From Arthrinium phaeospermum (lineage: Eukaryota > Ascomycota > Sordariomycetes > Amphisphaeriales > Apiosporaceae), in NCBI GenBank assembly GCA_006503535.1, contig QYRS01000002.1, forward strand, positions 1,178,001 to 1,242,000: 64,000 nt of DNA, written 5' to 3'. Of the stretch, positions 57,453-64,000 are shown one piece after another. The position numbers and the translations under genes were made by a program. Positions within the stretch are counted from its first letter, which is position 1. Each line of letters opens with the position of its first letter. The notes under the pieces were generated by a model. It did no database searches and was not told the origin of the DNA. It worked only from the letters and a program-made list of their open reading frames with translations.

Positions 57453-60314
57453 ACGAGCACCAGACACATTGGATGTGTTGGGATAGGTAGTAAAAGGCCG
57501 CGGCGAATCAGCATGGAAGCACGTCCAGGTTCTGCGCAGCGCTGCATAGGGCCCGGGGAAGCGTCGCAGAAGTGCCGGCAGTGATCGCCACGTTGCTGCG
57601 AGCAGTGCAGGAGTTATTTTAATACAACGCTATCAAGCGCAGCAAGCAGCAGCCCGGCCCAGAGCGAGTACGTACCGACCGTATGTATGTACTGCCACCA
57701 GCGCGGCCGCCGATTCCCTGCTCATTGTGTGACAGGAACAGCTCAACGGGTCACGCCCGGCGTCAAGCCACCATCTCTGAATAACTGGGGTTTCGTGTTT
57801 GGTGGAGATTTCAGCTTCCATTCTTTCCCACAGCTTCCGTACAGTACCGGTACACCACCCTGCAGCAATGCACCGATTGCGATTGTACGAGCAGAGGCGC
57901 CCCGTGCACGCCCGAGATAGTACATGCGCATGGTACCGCTACACAGGAGACTGACTGGAGTGATTGTGACGAAACACGGCGGGCCAGGAGGGGAACACTA
58001 TGGTTCAATTTTCAAGGGGCTCGGTAATAGCTCCGTTCTAGAAGAATTCTATCAGTGGAGCTAGTGACTGGAGACAGCAAATCTCATTTCCATTTCTTTC
58101 TCATGACCCAATGTTCATTTCTGCAATTATCGTATCCATTGGCGTTTGAGGAAGGCTGGGTTCATCCCCGGAAAGCCGGAGGGCCAGGTGCCAGGTTGTC
58201 ACCAATTCGACCTTCAGGGTCTCCTGCATCGCAAATGTAGAGACAGACATATGCAACAGTGACACATTGAGTAACCGGGTGGAATGCTGTAATATGTTTT
58301 TCTACTTTGCAAAACCGTAGCGTATGCATGTGCCTGTCGATCATGGTCGGTTGCTCGCTATATCCATATCCACCCAATGTATATGTGGTTCGCGCGCGAG
58401 TATCGAACTGATTGGCATTATGAGCTTCTACTCATGCCGTCATGTTCTTCTCGAAAACGATCGCCGGGTCCTGACTTGGGGCCAACCAACAATCTAAAAA
58501 TCCGTTTCAGCACAAGCTGTCTGAGCTTGCTTGTCTTAGTCGCCCCCTTTTTGCGGGCCCCTCCTATCCTCGCATTGGCGAGAGATCATCTGACTTGCAA
58601 GTAATCCAGGTAAGGGTAAGCTTTTCCCTTGCCTTGATCGGGTAATGCACGTTTTAGCAACGTATCCTCAAGACCGGCGACGCGGGAGGGGACGGGGTAG
58701 GATAGGAGAAAAGTTGGCATGCAGACGCAAAGAAGGAAAATCACGAGATTGCACAAGTGTTGATCGCGTTAAAGATAACATTGCCTGTTAGTTCTCGGGT
58801 GTCAGGCGAGGAAGTCGGCCCTAGCAAAAAGGCCAGCACCAATTGGGAGCAAGCAAAACGGGCACATCCACATGCATGCGTTCATCTGTTCCTCCTCACG
58901 CATGCATGTCATGCAGCTTTGAGATGCACACTTTTGGGAGCTATATCGAACCAGCATCCGGGGCAAGGCTCGCTTCCTTCCTGGTCCTTGAACCCTGTTT
59001 GCTTTGCCAAGATGGGTCATCAATCAACTCCTTACTGACTGACCGAGGGAGGCAGGAGGGTACGGAGTAATAAAGTTTGTATCGAAAGCGAGCCAGCAGC
59101 AGCGCGCAGGTTCGCGTTCCTCCCAACGGAAATGCCCTCTAGTAGTACCTGGAATCCTCCCGAGAAGCCCGATCTAGTTAGTCTCGGGTATGGCTTTTCT
59201 TCTTCTGCTGCTGCTGCTGCTTATTACACATCTCGAAGGCTCAAGCGTGATCTATTATTACTCCTGCCATTATTACGGATCTGAAATGAGTCCCTTCCAG
59301 CTGGAGATCGGTAGTTGGACGATTGAAACGCGAAGTCCCCGAGGCGTGTGCGTGCATCTCATCCTGAGGAGCGCGAACTGGGTAACCACTGCGTCGTGCT
59401 AGCGTTGCAAAAGAGGAGCAAAGAAGCGCACCATTCTTGCTGGGTCAATTTGATTGAGTGGCGCTTAACTGTGACGAGAGCGAGGCAAACCAGGGGTGGC
59501 TTGTCCAAGAGCGAAGCACTCATTTGGCTTGGCTACCCGACTGGCAGACTGGTCTCCTGACTGGTCCCGCGGCTCGTCCGCCGGGTTGCCGTTCTCAGAG
59601 TCTCTTAGACGCGGCACCGGCAAGCCCGAAGAAACAGAACTACTGTTGAGCTAGGCGGGTACCTGACGCTACGAATTGGTTCTGGAAAATAAAGGAGAAC
59701 AATAGTCATTGGCCAATCACTTTTCACAATCGACTGGTCTTGTTGGTGTCTAGGTTTCGTCTGAAATAGCGTGGCTCCGTTCTAGGAAAGCCGGCAGCGT
59801 CCCGAATGGACGGTTTCAGTCCGCCGTTGGATCTGTCTCTTTTTTTTGCTTCCTCATCGTTGCTGCATAGATTAATAAGAAGCTTCTCTTAGCGCGGGCG
59901 CGAGCAGGAGGCAGGCAGTAGGGGAAAAAAATGGCGGGGCCGGCGTGTGGCTGTCCAGATTTGTGCAACTCTGTTTTTGATTAAAAATGTGCAGACTCGC
60001 ATCCGACTTGCTATCCTAGCCCGTCGCACACAAGCTCGCTCGGGTCCATGGAAAGACTTACCCGGCTCCCCGGGGGCTCTCTCGCACATGCCCAGACAAG
60101 CCCGCCCCTCTCAACAGCCCAGCCTGCCATGCCTGCTCTCTCCCTGCTGCAGCGCCATGATGGTATCCATAAAAAGCTTCCATGCTAGGCTGGGGCCTCC
60201 CTTCTCTCGATGTTCGAGCGGATTGCCAGAACAAGACTGGCTCTGGTTGCATGATATGGTGGTGTGTTCAAGCAAGCATCTGGCACGCACACACGCATTC
60301 TCTCTCCTCGCACG

Positions 60315-60365
60315 CACATACAGACACAGACACAGGCACAGGCACAGATACACACCACACCACCA
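60315..60365. repeat. CA-rich imperfect microsatellite
   Basis: Interleaved ACAGAC, ACAGGC and CACAC units on the plus strand. Confidence 0.8.
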
Positions 60366-62377
60366 CTTGGCGAGGGATGAGACACGTTTCCTGTCAAGGC
60401 GGTGAGAGCCCGCATACTTGCGAGACAAAAGTGCAACGGTTGGGAAGAAATATATGCCCAACGGCTAATTATTCCGTCATTGTTTGAAAGGGGAAAAAAA
60501 GGTGACCCATGGCGCACGAGGTTTGTCTAATCGGGACCGCATTTTGATACTTCGGATACTGCCTTTGGGTTTGCTGTATCCAAGCCGACTTGATATGGCC
60601 GTGTGTGGTGGCAGGGTCCTTTCTGTAAGGCTGCGCACTCTCACACGACCCGATCGAAAGCTGCCTGCCTGCCTGAACGTGCATCCGAGTCGAAGCCTTG
60701 CATGCAGTCTCGGAAGATAACCAGAGCGTTCCTGCGATGACGTTGACGTTGCCCTACATGAAGGGTCTCGACCTGGGGTCCCATGCAGGTAGGAAGAAAA
60801 AGGACCTAAAAGGAAAAAAAAAGAAAAAGAAAAAGAAAGCTAGGCACTCGCTCACAGCACAACAGGCGGAAACAAACACAAACACACAGAGCCCGGCGGC
60901 GGTCAACCTTGTGCCCACTGCAATGGCAGCCCAGTTTCTGTATTCTTGGTTGCCTTGCTTGGAGGTTCCGTTAAGGCAACCTCGTCTGGGTTACACAGCT
61001 TTCCCGCCTGACAGAGGTTGTCGCGCACTGGCGAGACGATCTCCGCGCCCACTCTCCAAGTCTCATGCCGTCGGAGGCATGCCTCTGCGGCTTCCTGGAG
61101 CGAGGCGCGTTGCATCCACATTGACCTGAGCAACACCAGGTCACAGTGGCCGAGACAGCTGCGTCTGGCATCTATGAGTTGGCATTCCAACTAGCATACC
61201 CGCTCTAACCAGGCATACTCGCCCGGCCCTGCCTACGCCAATCAGAAAGTTGGACGGCAATCCTATGGGCCACCACCTTCAAGTCGGTGGGATGCCGGTG
61301 GAGGTTGAGGATGTGAGTGACTGAGCAGTGCATATTAGCCGTCCACCCCAAATTGGAGGTCGGCGACATCGGCACAACTTTTGCACCCTCGTCACGTCAA
61401 ACAAAAAGTACGGCTCTATATTGATGGAAAAGGCGCTTCGCCGGCCGTTGATGCCCGACTGTCGAGGCCCGCTCACCGGTGAGTTCAAGTTACCAGTCCA
61501 CCAGGTTTTTATTTCGGGTTCGAACGTTTCGTATCCGACAAAGGTCTCAACGCCTGCTGCTGCCTACATGGCACGTTTCCTGAGGGGAGCCGCTCTCGGA
61601 CGTTGGAGAAGCTGCTGTCCCGGCTGAAAGCGGTCGAATGAGGTGTTTTTGGACATGGCTGCCGACGGCTGAGATTGCCTTGACATGTCACAAATGGTTT
61701 CGACAAACGTCGACAAACTTTGGCCCGTTGGTGCAATTGATGATGGCGACCAGACTCCAACCCAAACCCAACTCAGGATAATGTGATACGTCAGTATGGC
61801 CTGGCTGTTGAACTCACCACCACCACCACCTTCGGATGTGAGGCGTTCAAGCTGCGCTCTACTGCGGGCGAAGCCCGACACGGTGTGACATTGGACACTT
61901 CATTGTTATGATTGTCATGCATTATTGCGATCGGATAGTCTATCGACTGATGATCTGCCCCAAGGTAGTCTGACCCCATGCACGTAGGCGCTAATGGGCT
62001 CTGCGGGCGTAAGAAAGCACCGTTATCGTGGCTTGGTGTTAAATTCAACACCCATATCAATCCGAGAGCCCAGGCCAAGCCAGTGTCGTGGGTTTGGGAC
62101 CAAAGAGGTTGCATACCCATGTCGTCGGCGACGGATTTGTAGGGTATATTAGCGGCAACGTATGGGCAACGAACCAGAATCCACGTAAGATTTCCATGGC
62201 GAATTCTTCACCGGTCTCACTGAGGGTGTGTTGGGCTACTAGAGGAGCGCAAACCCAGCGGAGGCAGGTCTATAATTACTATCAGACCACCACTCGTACT
62301 GCCATGCTTCTCTCCGCGCCACGGGAGGAACGTCTCGGCCCGTCGCTTCCTTGACCACATCTTCATACCACCACGTC

Positions 62378-62407
62378 CTGCACTGCCCTGCACTGCACTG
62401 CACTGCA
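62378..62407. repeat. CTGCA pentanucleotide array
   Basis: Six five-base units; the second reads CTGCC and the others CTGCA. Confidence 0.9.
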
Positions 62408-64000
62408 TTTGTGACCAATTGGAATCGCACCTGACCTGTCACAACTAAACACTGTAGGAATGGCACATTTCCCAAATTGGCTTCGACGGTCAACATGTCA
62501 CTCGCAGTGAGTGACCTCCTATGCACTTAAACATGACGAATCAGCACAGTCTTAGGCTTAATGCCCCTCCCTAGAATGGAATCGGTTTCTCAATCGGGTG
62601 GTCAGGTACAAGTCTGTCCGAGCGAATCAGAGGGCTTGCTTCGCTGAGAGATGCCTGATCTAGCTTTGGCTTGATTTTCGTGCTTGCCATCGTTGTGGCG
62701 AGGAGACCAATGAACTGCACGTCGGTATCACCACCTTGACTGACGGTGGGTATAAGGAAAAGTCATCTGACCATCTTCAAGGCTGCGAGGCTGGCGATTG
62801 TGCCATAGGCGACACCAGAAACCAACAAGGGTGGTTGTTGACTAGGGTTTGTGATTTCTGACGATAATCTGACGTTACACATATACATGACTTCTGTTTC
62901 AGGACATTGCACCCCTCCAAAAACACATAGAATCTCCTCACCGACAGCATGGGAGTAGTGGACCATAATGATTGGACCGTGACCTTGTGAAAAGATACCT
63001 CAAGAAGACCTCGAGGCTCATGATAAGAGCCAGGATGACTGGGGGATTTCGCAATCCGGTGAGCGACCCCGCTCCCTCCTTACCTCTCTGCTCACTCCGT
63101 GTGGACTTGTGGATCAAGTCACGATGGCCGGACGACGCTGACAATCAAGCCCCGAGGTAATGATTGATCCCGGCCCAGTACGCCATGGCATATGTCCATC
63201 CGTCTACTTTGGGTGAGGGTGTCATCCACAAGAGCCGTTGACGGTCATGTCATGCTCAGCTCACGGGCGCAGTCCGACGACTCCAGTCGTGGCCAATGGT
63301 GAAAGTACTGCGCAGAGAAGCACGCAGGGAAAGGCGCACCGTCATGCGTCAACCAACCGTTGGGAACTTCTTCCGTGGGAAGACAACACATTCCAAGGCA
63401 GTGATCATATCACTCAGCCCAGGATGTGCAGCCCAGCTGACCCAGTCTGGCCCCCGCGTACGAGATCCCGACCCCTTGCTCTTTGCTGAGCAACACGACC
63501 TTCGAGGTGCCAGCACCAAAAGAGACATATCGCCCGTATCGGTCGGCCCCGGATCCAGCGATTCCCAGGACTTGGCAAAGTGCGGTACCGTCGCATCGGA
63601 GGCTCTACTACATGTCCAAACCCCGGCCACCGCAGGGCTACGTACCTGCTACGGCACAGACCATGGCCCCCCCATGTCCACCTTCTCTTTGTTTAAGATT
63701 AGGAACCTGCTCCGAGCAGGTCCGTATCTTACTCGATCAGGCAATATGGATCTTGCGGGCTTCTCTGACTCTTAGTCTCTCCCCAGGCAGCTAGTTTAGA
63801 GCGAGTCTTCCAGAGCCCTAAGCCTTATGAAGTATGCAGTCGGGGAGAGATCCCCTGGAGCTAGCTGCGCTTGGCGATTTCAGGCTCGCTGCTACCGCCT
63901 GGGCCGTCGAAGAGATTATTCCCCTTGGAGAGGAGGCTACTGGCGCCAAGCCAATGTTGCCATCTCTTCGTCTCCTGCTGGCAGGCCCGTGTCTTAGGCA

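Larger units (their letters stand above)
53804..64000. other. Gene desert of about 10 kb
   Basis: No conserved gene was recognised up to the window end. The stretch has the MFS promoter, one unusually long minus-strand frame (54979-55899), an A tract at 56028-56045, ACAG repeats at 55209-55229, pentanucleotide arrays at 57398-57452 and 62378-62407, and CA-rich repeats around 60315-60365. Frames further right, up to about 159 codons near 63300, carry no motif I know. Confidence 0.55.

Noticed and set aside
61505..61530. GGTTCGAAC resembling a tRNA B box
   Set aside because: The flanking bases do not pair into a T-stem, and no matching A box or acceptor stem was found.
63296..63775. 159-codon plus-strand frame near the right edge
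   Set aside because: No recognisable motif or codon bias, and length compatible with chance in a 10-kb desert; left unannotated.

Overview
The window is nuclear DNA of a filamentous ascomycete (Pezizomycotina, most likely Sordariomycetes). Most genes are interrupted by introns of about 50-80 bases with GTRNGT donors, CTRAY-type branch sites and CAG/TAG acceptors. The gene content is fungal: three Zn2Cys6 regulators, a phocein/MOB3 protein, a SigF-type NTF2-like protein and a glutathione-dependent formaldehyde-activating (GFA) family remnant. I saw no rRNA, no convincing tRNA, no CRISPR array and no recognisable intact transposon. All exon joins were read by eye from splice signals and family conservation.

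Layout. 1-1091: a membrane-anchored MOSC protein (-), cut by the window edge. 1092-9572: a gene desert with short CCTACC/TAGGTAG motifs, ending in the leader of a Zn2Cys6 regulator that resembles PRO1/ADV-1/RosA/NosA (9573-11952, +). 13384-15084: a MOB3/phocein protein (-), followed after its TAG by an in-frame open extension. 15655-17042: a ZNG1/COG0523 zinc-transfer GTPase (+). 17686-20692: the CCR4-NOT subunit NOT2 (+), whose 784-base intron holds a long open frame. 21420-25176: condensin SMC2 (-). 25840-27554: mitochondrial AFG1 (-). 28963-30120: a four-helix membrane protein (+). 31157-33936: a ten-exon Zn2Cys6 regulator (+). 34705-35835: PEX7 (-), divergent from a CUE-AlkB-GRF dioxygenase (36463-37883, +). 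37927-38289: a broken GFA-family gene (-). 38674-40086: an orphan protein (-). 41317-42087: a one-helix membrane protein (+). 43193-44655: a SigF-type NTF2-like gene with frame problems and a repeat-rich in-frame continuation (+). 45283-48525: a third Zn2Cys6 regulator (-). 51946-53803: an MFS transporter (-). 53804-64000: a second gene desert with one unexpectedly long orphan frame and several pentanucleotide arrays.

This is mostly ordinary euchromatic housekeeping sequence: chromosome condensation, mRNA turnover, peroxisomal import, DNA/RNA alkylation repair, zinc allocation and mitochondrial proteostasis. The most coherent biological neighbourhood is the PRO1-like regulator next to MOB3; both families are known from fruiting-body development and hyphal fusion. 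The most unusual items are the long open frame in the NOT2 intron, in-frame TAG codons followed by long open frames in two genes (MOB3 and the SigF-type gene), a 23-base GT...AG block whose removal restores the SigF-type frame, and the decayed GFA gene.
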